This document shows positions 40,660 to 53,443 of a stretch of DNA of 64,000 bases, in pieces. The notes beneath the pieces are model-generated. The model saw only the letters and a program-made list of their open reading frames with translations. It ran no database searches and was not told the DNA's origin. The position numbers and the translations under genes were made by a program. Location: assembly GCF_000818395.1 (NCBI RefSeq), contig NZ_JWJG01000028.1:3747561-3811560 (forward strand), written 5' to 3'. The stretch is from Noviherbaspirillum autotrophicum. Lineage in GTDB: Bacteria; Pseudomonadota; Gammaproteobacteria; Burkholderiales; Burkholderiaceae_D. The number at the start of each line of letters is the position of its first letter. Position 1 is the stretch's first letter.

Positions 40660-42735
40660 TCAGGCCCGCTTGCGCGGCGCGCCGGCATCGCCGCCGTACG
40701 CTGCATCGGACTCGAATGCGATTCGTTGCGGCCTTTTGCGCGGCAGCCGGGCGACGGTGGCGCGCACTGGCTGATGCGCTTCGGCGGCCTGATCCGGCTG
40801 CGCATCGAGCTTGAATACGGCCACCGCCTGCGACAGCCGGAGCGCCTGCTGCCGCAGCGATTCGGCCGCGCCGGCGGCGTGTTCCACCAGTTGCGCATTG
40901 CGCTGCGTGACTTCGTCCATCTCGCCGATGGCGCGGTTGACCTGCTCGATGCCGCCCGCCTGTTCCTGCCCGGCGCATGCAATGTCGTTCATGAGGCCGG
41001 TCAAGTCGCGCACCGCGCCGAGGATGTCGCCCATGGTGTCGCCGGCGGCGTTGACCAGTTCGTTGCCGTGGTCGATTTGCGCGACCGAATGTTCGATCAG
41101 GTTCTTGATTTCCCTGGCGGCGCTGCCGGAACGCTGGGCCAGCGCGCGCACTTCGGCGGCCACCACGGCGAAGCCGCGGCCCTGTTCGCCGGCGCGCGCC
41201 GCTTCCACCGCCGCGTTCAACGCGAGGAGATTGGTCTGGAACGCGATGCCGTCGATCACGCCGATGATGTCGATGATCCGGCAGGAGCTGGTCTTGATGG
41301 CGCCCATGGTGGCGATCACCTGTTCCACGGCGTCGCCGCCGCGGGCGGCAACGTCATGGGCATCCGCTGCCAGTCGATTCGCTTCGCCCGCGTTGCGGCT
41401 GTTCTGCCTGACGGTAGCGGTCAGCTCTTCCATCGTACTTGCGGTCTGTTCCAGCGCGCTGGCCTGGGACTCGGTGCGTGCCGACAGGTCGGCGTTGTCG
41501 GCGGAGATTTCATGCGCGGCCTGTTCGATGGTCCCGCTCGCAGTCCGCACCTGGGCGACCAGCGTCGCCAGGCGGGCGTTCATGTCGCCGAAGGCGTTGA
41601 CCAGCAGGCCGATTTCATCGGTCGCATCGGACGAGACGCGATGCGCCAAGTCGCCGCCGGCGGCGCGCTCGACCGCCGCTTCCAGGGTCGCGACACCGCG
41701 CGAGAACGATGCATAGAAGCCCGCCAGCAGGTAGAGGGCGATGGCCAGCGTGGCGGCGACCGCCAGCACGATCATGTTGCGGCGCGCAGTGTACAGTTCG
41801 ATGCGCTGCTCCAGCAGCGTGTCGAGCGCGTCCGCGGAAGCGCCGGCGGCGGCATACAGGCCGTCGATGCATGCGCTGCCGGCGTCGAAGAACTGGCTGC
41901 CGGAGGTCTGGTTGTAGGTGTTGAGCACCTCGCCGCGCGCCCGTTCGAGAAAGGCGAGCGAGGCGGGAACGACGGCCAGCTGGCGCTCCAGCGTCCGGCG
42001 CAGCTCCGGGTTTTCCCGGAATATCGCATCGAATTGCTGCGGGATGCGCGCCAGGTCGCGGCCGGCGAGCATGACGTTCGAGCTGAGCAGCAAATCCTCG
42101 TTCGGCTCGAGCAGGCCGGTATCGATGTAGGCTGCGCCGCGCCCGGCGATCTGCGACAGGCTCTCGGTGATAGCCGGGAATTCGTGCACCAGTGCCGCGA
42201 TTAAATAATAACTGTCGATCTGCGGGTCGAGCGTCAGCCCGGACTTGTCGGCCGCCATCGCATTGAGCTTGCTCATCCGTTCCAGCAGGCGGGTGTGGCC
42301 GGCGTAGCTTTCCTTGGCGGTGGCGGTGCGCAGCTTGCCTTGCAGCGCGCTCCACTCCTGGCTGACTTCACGCCATGCGGCTTCGACGCTGAGCGTCGCC
42401 GCATCGGCCTGCAGGGCGTCCAGCGCGGCCACCTGGCGAGTCAGGTCGGCTTGCGCTGCCGCAGCCTGTCCTGCGGCGGCAGCGTTGCCGGACAGCTGCA
42501 TGTGGCGTAATGCGCGGTGGCGTTGCGCGAGGCGCATCGCATTTTCCAGCTGCCGCACATAGTGGGCGCCGAGCCGCTCCTGGCGCGCGGTGTCGATGGA
42601 CTTGTTCAGCTCGGCAAACAGCAGCGATGCCAGCAGGGCCAGCGGCACGGCGAACACGGCCGTGATCAGGGTGAATTTGGGCAGCAGGCGCAGGCGCTGC
42701 ATCAGGAAGACGACGGGGGCAAGCAGGATCTTCAT
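40660..42735 (-). CDS. Methyl-accepting chemotaxis protein
   Basis: 691 residues: TM1 (about 20-41), a long periplasmic helical domain (about 42-325; conserved [19 protein letters not shown]), TM2 (about 328-350), HAMP, and a cytoplasmic signalling domain with the hairpin tip [42 protein letters not shown]. There is no C-terminal CheR/CheB-docking pentapeptide (ends APRKRA). ATG 42735 has AAGGA five bases upstream, so it is preferred to ATG 42741. It is the likely upstream gene of an operon with the binding protein. Confidence 0.93.
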   Translation of the reverse strand: MKILLAPVVFLMQRLRLLPKFTLITAVFAVPLALLASLLFAELNKSIDTARQERLGAHYVRQLENAMRLAQRHRALRHMQLSGNAAAAGQAAAAQADLTRQVAALDALQADAATLSVEAAWREVSQEWSALQGKLRTATAKESYAGHTRLLERMSKLNAMAADKSGLTLDPQIDSYYLIAALVHEFPAITESLSQIAGRGAAYIDTGLLEPNEDLLLSSNVMLAGRDLARIPQQFDAIFRENPELRRTLERQLAVVPASLAFLERARGEVLNTYNQTSGSQFFDAGSACIDGLYAAAGASADALDTLLEQRIELYTARRNMIVLAVAATLAIALYLLAGFYASFSRGVATLEAAVERAAGGDLAHRVSSDATDEIGLLVNAFGDMNARLATLVAQVRTASGTIEQAAHEISADNADLSARTESQASALEQTASTMEELTATVRQNSRNAGEANRLAADAHDVAARGGDAVEQVIATMGAIKTSSCRIIDIIGVIDGIAFQTNLLALNAAVEAARAGEQGRGFAVVAAEVRALAQRSGSAAREIKNLIEHSVAQIDHGNELVNAAGDTMGDILGAVRDLTGLMNDIACAGQEQAGGIEQVNRAIGEMDEVTQRNAQLVEHAAGAAESLRQQALRLSQAVAVFKLDAQPDQAAEAHQPVRATVARLPRKRPQRIAFESDAAYGGDAGAPRKRA

Positions 42736-42741
42736 GGTCAT

Positions 42742-43121
42742 CCTTGTTGTTCGATGAAGTTGATTTTTGGCAATTCTGCTGGGCGATTGTTACGGCTTGA
42801 TGAATCGGGGAGGAATGCTTGCCGATGTGCCGTGAGTGGGATCGTCGGCCTGACATTGAACGGTCATTGGCGCGAAGTGCAGCGCCGGCGCTACAAGATC
42901 TTCATCGAGACGAGGGGACTGTCGGCGCTGGCCTACAAAGACGGGATCGACGCCGAGGCGTTCGATGCGTGATGCGAATGCATGGTGTAATTACCCGATC
43001 GTGCGCGACGCGCACACGCTGAAGGTGGTCCACCGAGAACCGGGCTAGTTGTCAGGAATGAACTATTTGGTGCGGCCCATGCTCGAATCAGGCATTGACC
43101 ACCTGCGCGTAAAGCCCATCG
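42742..43121. other. Intergenic region between chemoreceptor and DUF445 genes
   Basis: 380 bases. An open frame (GTG 42834 to 42972, ending KDGIDAEAFDA) has no recognisable family and only a distant GGAGG; it may be a fragment. Nothing else is evident. Confidence 0.45.
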
Positions 43122-44366
43122 ATGCGGCCATCAGACCGGGAAGCGGAACAACTCGTCCAATTGACCAAGACCAGGCGTCTGGCAACCGGCCTGCTGGTGC
43201 TGATGGCTGTGCTATTCGTCGTGGCAAGATTACTGCAGCCAGCCCATCCGTCTCTATCCTTTGTCGCGGCGTTTGCCGAGGCGGCGATGGTTGGCGCGCT
43301 GGCCGACTGGTTTGCGGTGACTGCGCTGTTCCGGGCGCCGCTGGGTTTGCCCATTCCGCATACCGCGATCATTCCCAAGAACAAGGAGCGCATCGGCGAA
43401 AGCCTTGCGTACTTCCTGAAGCATAATTTCATTACGCAGGAAGTGATCCGCGAAGAACTGCGGCCGATCGATTTTTCCGGCACGGCGGCCAACTGGCTGG
43501 CGCGGCCGGAGAACAGCCGCTTCGTGGCGAAGCAGATCATCGGCAGCATCCCCGCGATCCTGCGCATGATCGAGGACGAGGATGTCGCGCAATTCATGCA
43601 GCGCCGCATGCGCGCCGCCATGGGCAGCGTGCAGTTCGCGCCGCTGGCGGCGGAAATCCTGGCCGTGCTGGTGGCCGGCCAGCATCACCAGGTCGTGTTC
43701 GACCATTTGGTGGATCTGATGGCGCAGCTGGTCGACAACAACAGTTCCTATATCCGCTGGAAGATCAACGAGAACAGTCCGCGCTGGCTGCCCAAGGCAG
43801 TCGACGACCGGTTTTTCGTGCGCCTGCTCGACGCCATGCAGAGCACCTTGGGCGAGATGCGCGAAGACGACAGCGAGTGGCGCAACCGCTTCCAGATCGC
43901 GATCGAGGAACTGATCGAAAAGCTGCGCACCTCGCCCGAGTACGAAGAAAAGATCGAAGCCGTGATCATGAACGTGCTCGAACATCCAGTGTTTCGCAAC
44001 TACATCAACCACATCTGGCACGAGATCAAGCTGCGCCTCTTGACCGAAGTTGAGTCGGACGATTCCGTCATCATGGCCAAGCTGACCCAGGGATTGCATA
44101 CGTTCAGCGTTGCACTGCTGAATGACAAGACGGTGCAAAAGAAGCTGAATCAATGGATACGCATCGTCGCCACCGACACGTTGGTCGAGCGGCGCGAAGT
44201 GATCGCCGACCTCGTTACCCGCGTGATCCGCAAGTGGGATGCGGAAACGGTATCGCGCAAGTTTGAGCTGCATGTGGGCAAGGATCTGCAATACATCCGC
44301 ATCAACGGCACCCTGGTAGGCGGCCTGGTCGGCCTCGTTCTGCATACCGTATCGCTGGTGCTGTGA
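43122..44366 (+). CDS. DUF445 (YjiN-like) membrane protein
   Basis: 414 residues. An N-terminal TM (about 20-38), the conserved AFAEAAMVGALADWFAVTALFRAPLGLPIPHTAIIPKNKERIGESLAYFLKHNF that defines DUF445, a long helical middle, and a C-terminal hydrophobic helix (INGTLVGGLVGLVLHTVSLVL). It is an inner-membrane protein of unknown function; YjiN homologues have no established activity. The start ATG 43122 lies shortly before the conserved region and is uncertain by a few codons. Confidence 0.9.
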   Translation: MRPSDREAEQLVQLTKTRRLATGLLVLMAVLFVVARLLQPAHPSLSFVAAFAEAAMVGALADWFAVTALFRAPLGLPIPHTAIIPKNKERIGESLAYFLKHNFITQEVIREELRPIDFSGTAANWLARPENSRFVAKQIIGSIPAILRMIEDEDVAQFMQRRMRAAMGSVQFAPLAAEILAVLVAGQHHQVVFDHLVDLMAQLVDNNSSYIRWKINENSPRWLPKAVDDRFFVRLLDAMQSTLGEMREDDSEWRNRFQIAIEELIEKLRTSPEYEEKIEAVIMNVLEHPVFRNYINHIWHEIKLRLLTEVESDDSVIMAKLTQGLHTFSVALLNDKTVQKKLNQWIRIVATDTLVERREVIADLVTRVIRKWDAETVSRKFELHVGKDLQYIRINGTLVGGLVGLVLHTVSLVL

Positions 44367-44470
44367 GCATTGCCCCGCTGCGCTTTGGGTCAACAAGGTC
44401 AATGCTCCGTTCGGCAATCATCAATGAGTTTAGAATCCGTCATTCACACCAAACTGATCGGGTGGCCGGC

Positions 44471-44746
44471 ATGACAATCGAACTCAGTAAAGAAGCGCGC
44501 GCGGATGCGATTGCTTCTATTCAAAAATATTTTCAAAAAAACATGGAGGGACCTATCGGTAACATTGCAGCCGGCGGACTCCTCGGCTTCTTTCTTGAGG
44601 AAATCGGTCCCACCATCTACAACCAGGGCGTGGCTGACGCCCAGGAGCGGCTCCAGACGCGCGTTTCCGAACTCGATATTGAAGTGCACGAAGAAGAGTT
44701 CCAATACTGGCGAAAGCATGAGCGGCAGGCTAAGCCGCGCAAGTAG
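44471..44746 (+). CDS. DUF2164 family protein
   Basis: 91 residues: MTIELSKEARADAIASIQKYFQKNMEGPIGNIAAGGLLGFFLEEIGPTIYNQGVADAQERLQTRVSELDIEVHEEEFQYW. This is the full DUF2164 domain (I-x-L-x-x-E-x-R-x-x-A-x-x-S-I-x-x-YF, IG-x-x-x-A-x-x-LLxFFLEEIGPxxYNxxVxDA). Function is unknown. The open frame upstream overlaps the DUF445 stop, but ATG 44471 is the family start. Confidence 0.9.
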   Translation: MTIELSKEARADAIASIQKYFQKNMEGPIGNIAAGGLLGFFLEEIGPTIYNQGVADAQERLQTRVSELDIEVHEEEFQYWRKHERQAKPRK

Positions 44747-44856
44747 ATTCCGTGCCCGGATTGCGGAACCGGTCACAATCCCGCAGCATAGATAATGGCA
44801 AGCATAGGCGCCAAGCCCGTGGAAGCGGATAGTCATCGATACGAATGGAGGTCATC

Positions 44857-45144
44857 ATGGAGATGAAAAAGATCAATGCCGGGAAGCTGCGTGCTATTGG
44901 CTATGACCCGCGAGAACGCCTCCTGCGGGTCGAATTCGACGATGGGAGTGCGATCGATTATTCAGGTGTCGGGGCTGAGGTGTGGCGCAGACTGTCGACC
45001 TCCGGTTCGGCCTGGAGCTACTACCGCGACAACATAGAGGAAGAATTTACAGGTCGTCGCGGTTCCGTCCGGCCTCAGGGAAAATCCCAGACCTCCCAGG
45101 CGCTGCATGACCTTTTCAAAGCCGATGATGATGCGGGTGCTTAG
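44857..45144 (+). CDS. KTSC domain protein
   Basis: 95 residues. The KTSC domain (about 1-65) reads INAGKLRAIGYDPRERLLRVEFDDGSAIDYSGVGAEVWRRLSTSGSAWSYYRDNIEEEF, with the conserved Y-x-x-x-x-x-x-L-x-V-x-F-x-x-G and the SGSAWSYYRDNI block. KTSC occurs next to lysyl-tRNA synthetase-like and phage proteins; its function is unclear. ATG 44857 is preferred over 44845 because GGAGGT lies five bases upstream. Confidence 0.85.
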   Translation: MEMKKINAGKLRAIGYDPRERLLRVEFDDGSAIDYSGVGAEVWRRLSTSGSAWSYYRDNIEEEFTGRRGSVRPQGKSQTSQALHDLFKADDDAGA

Positions 45145-45263
45145 GCGGTGTGTACCGGCATTGACCCGGCACCAGAGTTAGTTCATGACATCCTAGGCAA
45201 TCCGCGCTTCGAAGCGGTCAAGCTCCTATGAATGGTCGTGCCTTCTTCCAGCAGCGAACTTGA

Positions 45264-46091
45264 TTACGCCGGGGCGAGTTCGCCATACCAGTAGGCGGCC
45301 GTGACGCCGCCATCCATCAGAAAGTCGCTTCCGGTGATAAACGCGCCATCCGGGCCCATCAGCAGGGCGGCAACGTTTGCAACCTCGTCGGGCGTCCCGG
45401 CGCGCCCGGCGGCGCACTTCTCGATCATGCGCCGGTATCCCGCACCGCGCGGACCAGCCAGTTCGTCCTTGGCGAGAGGAGTAATAATGATGCCGGGGCT
45501 GATCGTGTTGATCCGGGCACCTCTCTTGCCCCAGCGGACTGCCTCGGCCATGACGCGCAACGCGTTTCCGCGTTTGGACATCTGGTAGGCATGCAGCGGG
45601 TCGCTGACCTGATCCGGTTGCAGCATCGGCAGTGCGAGCAGCTCGTCGGCCGGCGTCAGCGTCAGGGCCTTGTTCTGCTCCGGGGACAGCGCGGGAAGGC
45701 GATGTCCGGACTGCGATGCGATCACAAGGCCGGCGCCGCCGCGCGCAATGACGTTGCCGAATTCCTCGAGCACGAGCGCCGTGCCATACAGGTCGACCTG
45801 CAGGACGGTGGCGGGCGACGCCTGCGTCGGGGAGACGCCCGCCGCGTGGATCACGCCAGTGACGGGGCCAAGGGCGGTGGCCGTGTCGACCAGCGCATGG
45901 ACCGATGCGCGCGAGGCGACGTCAACCTTCGCCGTGCTCGCCTCGAACCCGGCTTCCCCGAGGGTCTTCGCGGCGGCATTCGCATTTTCCTCGCGCAGGT
46001 CGGCCAGCACAACATGCTTGCCGGCGCTCACCCGGCGCGCGATGGCCTGGCCGATCGATCCGGCCCCGATCACGACGATAACGTCCTTCAT
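45264..46091 (-). CDS. Short-chain dehydrogenase/reductase
   Basis: 275 residues. Rossmann nucleotide motif [11 protein letters not shown] (9-19), structural HAAGVSP, catalytic Ser in ASQSG, and Tyr169-x-x-x-Lys173 (YQMSK), then [10 protein letters not shown] and a C-terminal [17 protein letters not shown]. The fingerprint GAGSIGQ differs from the classical TGxxxGxG, a known variant subgroup. Its start overlaps the cupin stop (ATGA), placing it last in the AKR-SDR-cupin-SDR row. Substrate unknown. Confidence 0.9.
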   Translation of the reverse strand: MKDVIVVIGAGSIGQAIARRVSAGKHVVLADLREENANAAAKTLGEAGFEASTAKVDVASRASVHALVDTATALGPVTGVIHAAGVSPTQASPATVLQVDLYGTALVLEEFGNVIARGGAGLVIASQSGHRLPALSPEQNKALTLTPADELLALPMLQPDQVSDPLHAYQMSKRGNALRVMAEAVRWGKRGARINTISPGIIITPLAKDELAGPRGAGYRRMIEKCAAGRAGTPDEVANVAALLMGPDGAFITGSDFLMDGGVTAAYWYGELAPA

Positions 46092-46513
46092 TGCGGTTTC
46101 CTTTCATCGGCCTGCAGCCCTGCCAGATATTGTTCGTCGCTGACCTTTTCCATCCAGTCGACAGCCTTGCCGTCGAGTTGCTCCACGATGGCGATATGCG
46201 TCATGGCCGTATCCTTCGTGGCGCCGTGCCAATGCTTGTGCCCCGGCGGGCACCAGATCACGTCGCCCGGCCGGATCACTTCGACCGGCCCGCCCCAGCA
46301 CTGAGTCCAGCCGCAGCCGGCGGTGACGATCAGGACTTGGCCCAGCGGATGCGTATGCCACGCGGTCCTGGCGCCCGGCTCGAAGGTGACGCTGACGCCA
46401 AGCGCGCGCGCCGGTTCGGGCGGATTGAAGAGTGGGGCGATGCGCACGTCGCCGGTGAAATAGTCGGCAGAGCCCTTGCTCGACGGCTGGGTGCCGCTGC
46501 GTTTGATTTCCAT
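46088..46513 (-). CDS. Cupin-domain protein, (R)-mandelonitrile lyase-like
   Basis: 141 residues forming a single cupin barrel. Metal-ligand motif 1 is [20 protein letters not shown], followed by [16 protein letters not shown] as motif 2. This layout is close to manganese-dependent cupin hydroxynitrile lyases and their relatives of unknown reaction. AAGGA lies before the ATG. The coding frame is continuous with the 5' part of the frameshifted SDR upstream, so an automatic caller may fuse them; they are separate genes. Confidence 0.85.
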   Translation of the reverse strand: MEIKRSGTQPSSKGSADYFTGDVRIAPLFNPPEPARALGVSVTFEPGARTAWHTHPLGQVLIVTAGCGWTQCWGGPVEVIRPGDVIWCPPGHKHWHGATKDTAMTHIAIVEQLDGKAVDWMEKVSDEQYLAGLQADERKPQ

Positions 46514-46526
46514 CTCGAATTCCTTT

Positions 46527-47272
46527 CTAGTACGCCTGCAAGGTCGGCCGGAACAGGATCTCGTTGATATCCACGTCGTCAGGCTGGCTGACTGCAAATG
46601 CGACGGCGCGAGCGAATGAATCGGCCGGAATCGCGATTTCGGTATAAAGCTTGTTGATCCGCTCGGCGACAGCCGATCGGTCACCGTATTGGGCAGCTCG
46701 GTGGCGACCGCGCCGGGCGAGATGACGGTCGTACGAATGTTGTAGGGCTTTACCTCCTGGCGCAGCCCCTCCGAAAGAGCAAGCACGGCGTGCTTGGTCG
46801 CCGAGTAGACTGCAGCGCCCGGGCCAACCTTGTGGCCCGCCACGGACGAGACATTGATGATATGCCCCGCCTGTTGCTGCTTCATGTATGGCAGCGCCGC
46901 GGCGATACCGTACAGTACGCCCTTGATGTTTACGTCGATCATCCGATCCCACTCGTCGATCTTGAGATTCTCCAGCAGCGACTGCGGCATCAGACCGGCA
47001 TTGTTGATCATGACGTCGATGCGCCCGTAGGTCTGCACGGCGGTATCGACCAGGCGCTTGACCTGATCGCGTTGCGCGACATCGGTCTCGACGGCGATCG
47101 CCTTGCCGCCTGCCGTGCCGAGTTTGTCGGCCAGAGCATCGATGCGCTCCTTGCGCCGTGCGCCGAGCACGACGATTGCGCCTTGGGCGGACAGGTGCTG
47201 CGCAGTCGCCGCGCCCAGTCCGCTGCTGGCGCCGGTAATGACGACGACTTTGCCTTCAATATTGTTCTTCAT
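46527..47272 (-). pseudogene. Short-chain dehydrogenase/reductase with a one-base frameshift
   Basis: Starts [40 protein letters not shown], with [15 protein letters not shown] (catalytic Tyr and Lys) and [16 protein letters not shown]. Then the family's ending ([46 protein letters not shown]) continues in another frame. The break lies near 46675-46690, where one missing base (expected DRLVAER) explains the shift. Everything else is intact, so it is either a recent inactivation or a sequencing error. The reaction is probably NAD(P)-dependent oxidoreduction of an unknown alcohol/ketone. Confidence 0.85.
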
Positions 47273-47294
47273 GGATAGATTCCTTCCAATGTGG

Positions 47295-48371
<1,077 letters not shown>

Positions 48372-48384
48372 CTATATTGATTAG

Positions 48385-49317
<933 letters not shown>

Positions 49318-49644
49318 CGCTGTAGAACGACAGTCCACTCCTTCTTTGAACCCATTCCAGGCATTGAAAGCTCCCCTGCGGCTTATTGTTGGGTATCCCT
49401 GCGTGGATTGTGGTTATAAAGCCACGATGCCTTGCCATCCTGCCCGCCAAAAGCTGGCGTTCATGACATCGTCCATGCCAATGCTGTTATTGGCCGGTTA
49501 AAATTGATCCAAAGCAAGTTTTCCGTAAGGCAACAAGCGTAAGCTGTTACAAGTCCACATGATGGGCCGGTTGCAGCCTTCGTTCCTGTTGCGGCGGGAT
49601 TGATTTCCATTTGAACTATCGGTCATTTTCCAGAAGATTGAGAT
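49318..49644. other. Intergenic region before the chemoreceptor gene
   Basis: 327 bases without a credible gene. I found no clear sigma-70 or sigma-28 promoter. Confidence 0.5.
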
Positions 49645-51369
49645 ATGAAGCTGTCTTTTCGCACCAAGCTTTTTGCCCCCCTTGTTGTTTGCTGGATTGC
49701 CCTGTGGGCAATCACGGGAGCGGATATCTATCACAACAAGGTGCGCCGCCTGGAAGAGCGGCAGTTGTCGTTGAAGTACGCGACCGAAATCGGCTTGTCG
49801 ATCGCCAAGGATTATGAGGCGCTGGCGACTGCCGGCACGTTGACGGTGGAGGAGGCGAAAAAGCAGGCGCTGGCACGGATCAAAGCGGTGCGTTTCGGCA
49901 AGGACGGCTACCTGACCATCGTCTCTTCCGAACCCAAGATGATCATGCATCCGATGAAGCCGGAAATGGATGGTTCGAATCTGGCGGAATACAAGGACCC
50001 GCAAGGGAATTACTTGTTCAGGGACATGGCCGCCATCGCCAAGAGCACGGGAGAAGGGTGGGTCGAGTATGTCTGGGCGAAACCGGGGTATCCCGATCAA
50101 ACCAAGGTATTTCCCAAAGGCTCCTACGTCTTGACTTTCAAGCCCTGGGATTGGTCGTTCGTGACCGGCGTCTACCTCGACGATTTGGCCGACGCCACGA
50201 TCCGGGACTTCTGGCAAGCGTTTATTGCGCTGACCGTAGTCGGCATTTTCTTGAACGGCGCAGTCCTGCTCGTGATCCGAAGCCTCAACAAGGCGGTTGG
50301 CGGCGACCCGCAGGATGCCGCCGAGGTGGCGAGCAGGATTGCCGCCGGCGACCTGTCGGAGCCGGTCAAGGTCAAGGCGGGGGACCGGACCAGCCTGATG
50401 TTTGCCATGAAGACTATGCAGGAAAGCCTGCTGGGCATCGTGAGCAAGGTGCGCATGGGAACCGATTCCATTACCTCCGCCACCAACGAAATGGCTGCCG
50501 GCAATCTTGACCTGTCTTCCCGCACCGAGCAGCAAGCGGCTTCGCTCGAAGAAACCGCCTCTTCCATGGACGAGCTGACCTCGACCGTGAAGCAAAACGC
50601 GGACAATGCGCGCCAGGCCAACCAGATGGCCGTGGTGGCGTCGGAAGTCGCCGGCAAGGGCGGCGCCGTGGTGGCGGAAGTGGTCAATACCATGGCCGCC
50701 ATCAACGAATCGTCGCGCAAGATCGTCGACATCATCGGCGTGATCGACGGCATCGCCTTCCAGACCAACATCCTCGCACTCAACGCCGCAGTGGAAGCGG
50801 CGCGCGCCGGCGAACAGGGCCGCGGCTTCGCGGTCGTGGCTGCCGAAGTGCGTACGCTGGCGCAGCGCTCAGCGTCAGCTGCCAAGGAAATCAAGGCACT
50901 GATCGGCGACTCCGTGGACAAGGTGCACGCCGGCACCGGCCTGGTTGATCAGGCCGGCGCGACGATGCAGGAAGTCGTCACCAGTGTCACGCGGGTAGCC
51001 GACCTGATCGGCGAGATCGCCGCAGCCAGCCATGAGCAGAATAACGGTATCGAACACGTCAACCAGGCGATCGCCCAGATGGATCAGGTGACGCAGCAGA
51101 ACGCCGCCCTGGTGGAAGAGGCGGCCGCCGCAGCGGATGCCATGCACAAGCAGGCCGAGGAACTGGCCCAGGCGGTGCAGGTGTTCAAGCTGACGGCCCA
51201 TGATGCCGCATCCGTGGCGTCGACTGCCGTACAGTCTGCAATGCCGGCACGTGCCGAGCCGGCATTGAAGGCGCTCGCCCCGAAGCGCCCCGCAAAGAGC
51301 GCCGCGCCGGTTCGCCAGACTCGCGCGCTGCCGCCGGCAGCGGCGGCGGACGATTGGGAAGAGTTCTGA
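49645..51369 (+). CDS. Methyl-accepting chemotaxis protein with single Cache domain
   Basis: 574 residues: TM1 (about 8-28), an sCache_2 periplasmic domain (about 35-185; [37 protein letters not shown]), TM2 (about 190-212), HAMP ([25 protein letters not shown]), and a signalling domain with tip [42 protein letters not shown]. It ends in the pentapeptide-like DWEEF after a flexible linker, the tether for CheR/CheB, so it is probably a high-abundance-type receptor. sCache domains often bind small organic acids. Confidence 0.94.
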   Translation: MKLSFRTKLFAPLVVCWIALWAITGADIYHNKVRRLEERQLSLKYATEIGLSIAKDYEALATAGTLTVEEAKKQALARIKAVRFGKDGYLTIVSSEPKMIMHPMKPEMDGSNLAEYKDPQGNYLFRDMAAIAKSTGEGWVEYVWAKPGYPDQTKVFPKGSYVLTFKPWDWSFVTGVYLDDLADATIRDFWQAFIALTVVGIFLNGAVLLVIRSLNKAVGGDPQDAAEVASRIAAGDLSEPVKVKAGDRTSLMFAMKTMQESLLGIVSKVRMGTDSITSATNEMAAGNLDLSSRTEQQAASLEETASSMDELTSTVKQNADNARQANQMAVVASEVAGKGGAVVAEVVNTMAAINESSRKIVDIIGVIDGIAFQTNILALNAAVEAARAGEQGRGFAVVAAEVRTLAQRSASAAKEIKALIGDSVDKVHAGTGLVDQAGATMQEVVTSVTRVADLIGEIAAASHEQNNGIEHVNQAIAQMDQVTQQNAALVEEAAAAADAMHKQAEELAQAVQVFKLTAHDAASVASTAVQSAMPARAEPALKALAPKRPAKSAAPVRQTRALPPAAAADDWEEF

Positions 51370-51376
51370 TTCAGCA

Positions 51377-51406
51377 CCGGGCGCGATGGACTGCCATCGC
51401 GCCCGG
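51377..51406. terminator. Strong bidirectional hairpin between convergent genes
   Basis: A perfect 13-bp stem CCGGGCGCGATGG / CCATCGCGCCCGG around ACTG. There is no T run on the plus strand, so it may be a factor-assisted terminator or a stabilising hairpin. Confidence 0.6.
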
Positions 51407-51432
51407 GACCTCGTTCCTTGCTCTGAGCGCGC

Positions 51433-53208
51433 CTACTGCGTCTGGAATGTCGAAGACGCATCCTGCCCCGTGCGCGCCTTCCATTGCGTGGTGTTGAGCA
51501 GCTCGCCATTGAAGTTGGCGAAGGTCTGAGACGTGCTGGTATAGGCGTTGTCGGCATAGGTGGCGAACTGCGCTACCGAATCAACACCCAGCGTACTGCT
51601 GATGCGATAAGTCTCTTCACCGTTCTTTGACGTGAATGCATTGTTTTTCACGACATTGTTGCGCACGCTGGGCGCGCTCCCATCCTCGTCCATCTGGATG
51701 TGGGCTTGGTGGCTGGCCGAGAACCGGTTGCCGCTGATCGTGTTACCATTGCCGTTATGGAGCTGCATGCCGTTGGCGCTGGCAGTGATCGTGTTGTTGG
51801 ACACGGTGACGCCGCTGGCGGCATCCAGATCGATCGCCCATGCCAGTTTCTGGCTGCCGCCGACATGGGCAATCGTATTGCCGTCGACCACGGTATTGAG
51901 CGCCTGGCCGTCGTCCGAGTAAAAGTACATGCCGCCGCAGTCGGTCAGGACCAGGCAGGCGCCGTCCACCGTGTTCTGCGTAACGCTGGCGTTACGGAAC
52001 GCCCGGATGCCGATATAGCCGGAGTTGGTGACCGTGTTGTTGCTGACCGTCGAGCCGACGCCCACGGTGAGGTTGACGGCTGCATGGGCGTTGGTCGGCA
52101 TGCCGGTCACGCCGGACGCATCGATCGTCGAATTGCGCACCGTCTCTCCGCCGCCGCCCCACTTGACGGCAATCGCGTCATGCCGCGAGTTTCTGATGCT
52201 GGCGCCGTCGACATACAGCCCCGAGCCGCCGGAATTGAGAATGCCGTTTTCGGAGGAGTTGGCGATATCGGTGGCCGTCACGCGCAGGTTCTTGGCGTCG
52301 AGCGCATTGATGCCGTTGGCGGCGGCATAAATGCGCACGCCGTCGACCGTGATGCCCTGCGCGTTGCGTGCGTCGATGCCATCCCGGTCGGGCGACGCCA
52401 CGACCCGTCCTTCCGGAGACTTGCCATCCGCCGTCCAGACGTACAGCCGGCCGCCGGACACGGCCCACTCGCCGGGCTCGTCGAGCATCCACAGCTTGCC
52501 TTCCACATAAAAGTCCGGCTGTCCGGACAGGTCGTAGCCGTCAAACGAGACCTTGCCCGTAGCGGCCAGGCTCATCGTACCTCCCGAATAGCCGGTGATG
52601 GTGCGCGCCTCGACCGCCCAGTCGTTGGGACGGAACAGCAGGGTCGCGCCGGCCAGGTCGCCGTTCGGCATCGGATAGGTGAGCGCGCTGCTGCTGGTGC
52701 TGCTGGCCCTGGCCCAGGTTTGCGCACGCGACGGCCAGTGCGCCCGCGCCAGCGGCTGCCCATCGACCAGCACCTGTGCGGCGTCGAAGGCGATGGGCGC
52801 CGAATAGATGTTGCCCTGGTACTGGCTCCATCCGCTGACAGCTTGTCCAGGCATGATGGCGGCCTTGCCGCAGCTGCCTTCAGTCTTGACGGTCACGTTC
52901 GACTTGCCGGCCAGATCCAGCGTACCGGAATAGGTCCGGCCGCACTGCAGTTGCACCACGCTGCCATTGGCGATATTGGCGGGCAGCGGCAGCGCCGGCT
53001 GCGTCAGGTCAGGCGCCGCGATGGCCGCGGTCGATGCTTGCACTGCGGCGGGGGCCGTGCTGTCGGCCGCCACCGACGCGCTCGTCGCTGAGGCGGAGGA
53101 TGCCGCAGGGGAGCCGGAAGATCCGCCGCAGCCTGCCATGCCGATGACAAACGACGTGCACAAGACGAGGGGAACGGCCGGGCGGAGGAAAGGGGAAGAG
53201 CTGATCAT
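51433..53208 (-). CDS. Right-handed parallel beta-helix lipoprotein
   Basis: 591 residues. Signal peptide ending in a lipobox-like GMAGC, then a low-complexity Ser/Ala linker, a first domain with FRPNDWAVEARTITGY, and from about residue 255 repeated PbH1-type coils (GITVDGVRIYAAANGI, STVSNNTVTNSGYIGIRA, ASVTQNTVDGA, NTVVDGNTIAHVGG, TVSNNTITASANGMQLHNGNGNTISGN). Such beta-helices are usually polysaccharide lyases, epimerases or adhesins. A surface polysaccharide substrate is likely but unproven. The frame is open to GTG 53235, leaving the start uncertain by nine codons. Confidence 0.85.
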   Translation of the reverse strand: MISSSPFLRPAVPLVLCTSFVIGMAGCGGSSGSPAASSASATSASVAADSTAPAAVQASTAAIAAPDLTQPALPLPANIANGSVVQLQCGRTYSGTLDLAGKSNVTVKTEGSCGKAAIMPGQAVSGWSQYQGNIYSAPIAFDAAQVLVDGQPLARAHWPSRAQTWARASSTSSSALTYPMPNGDLAGATLLFRPNDWAVEARTITGYSGGTMSLAATGKVSFDGYDLSGQPDFYVEGKLWMLDEPGEWAVSGGRLYVWTADGKSPEGRVVASPDRDGIDARNAQGITVDGVRIYAAANGINALDAKNLRVTATDIANSSENGILNSGGSGLYVDGASIRNSRHDAIAVKWGGGGETVRNSTIDASGVTGMPTNAHAAVNLTVGVGSTVSNNTVTNSGYIGIRAFRNASVTQNTVDGACLVLTDCGGMYFYSDDGQALNTVVDGNTIAHVGGSQKLAWAIDLDAASGVTVSNNTITASANGMQLHNGNGNTISGNRFSASHQAHIQMDEDGSAPSVRNNVVKNNAFTSKNGEETYRISSTLGVDSVAQFATYADNAYTSTSQTFANFNGELLNTTQWKARTGQDASSTFQTQ

Positions 53209-53443
53209 GAGTCTGGAGGCTGCTTCCCGAAACACGGAAGCAGTCAGGCAATTGAAGAAGGCTCCATTTCACCATCGTCACTTGACATGCGGCAATGCCG
53301 AGTTGGCAAGCCCCGGCGTTAAAGGGCTTGCCTTGGCGTAACAAATGTGACGTTAAGTAACAGGTTACGCCGACAAAACAGGCACAATGCATGACAGCCA
53401 TGCAACACGGCCGTCGGCGCGGGGCGGAAGGGGATGGGCGCGG

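Noticed and set aside
42834-42972. Possible small gene starting GTG in the chemoreceptor-DUF445 gap
   Set aside because: No family match and a poorly placed GGAGG; kept only as a comment on the intergenic region.
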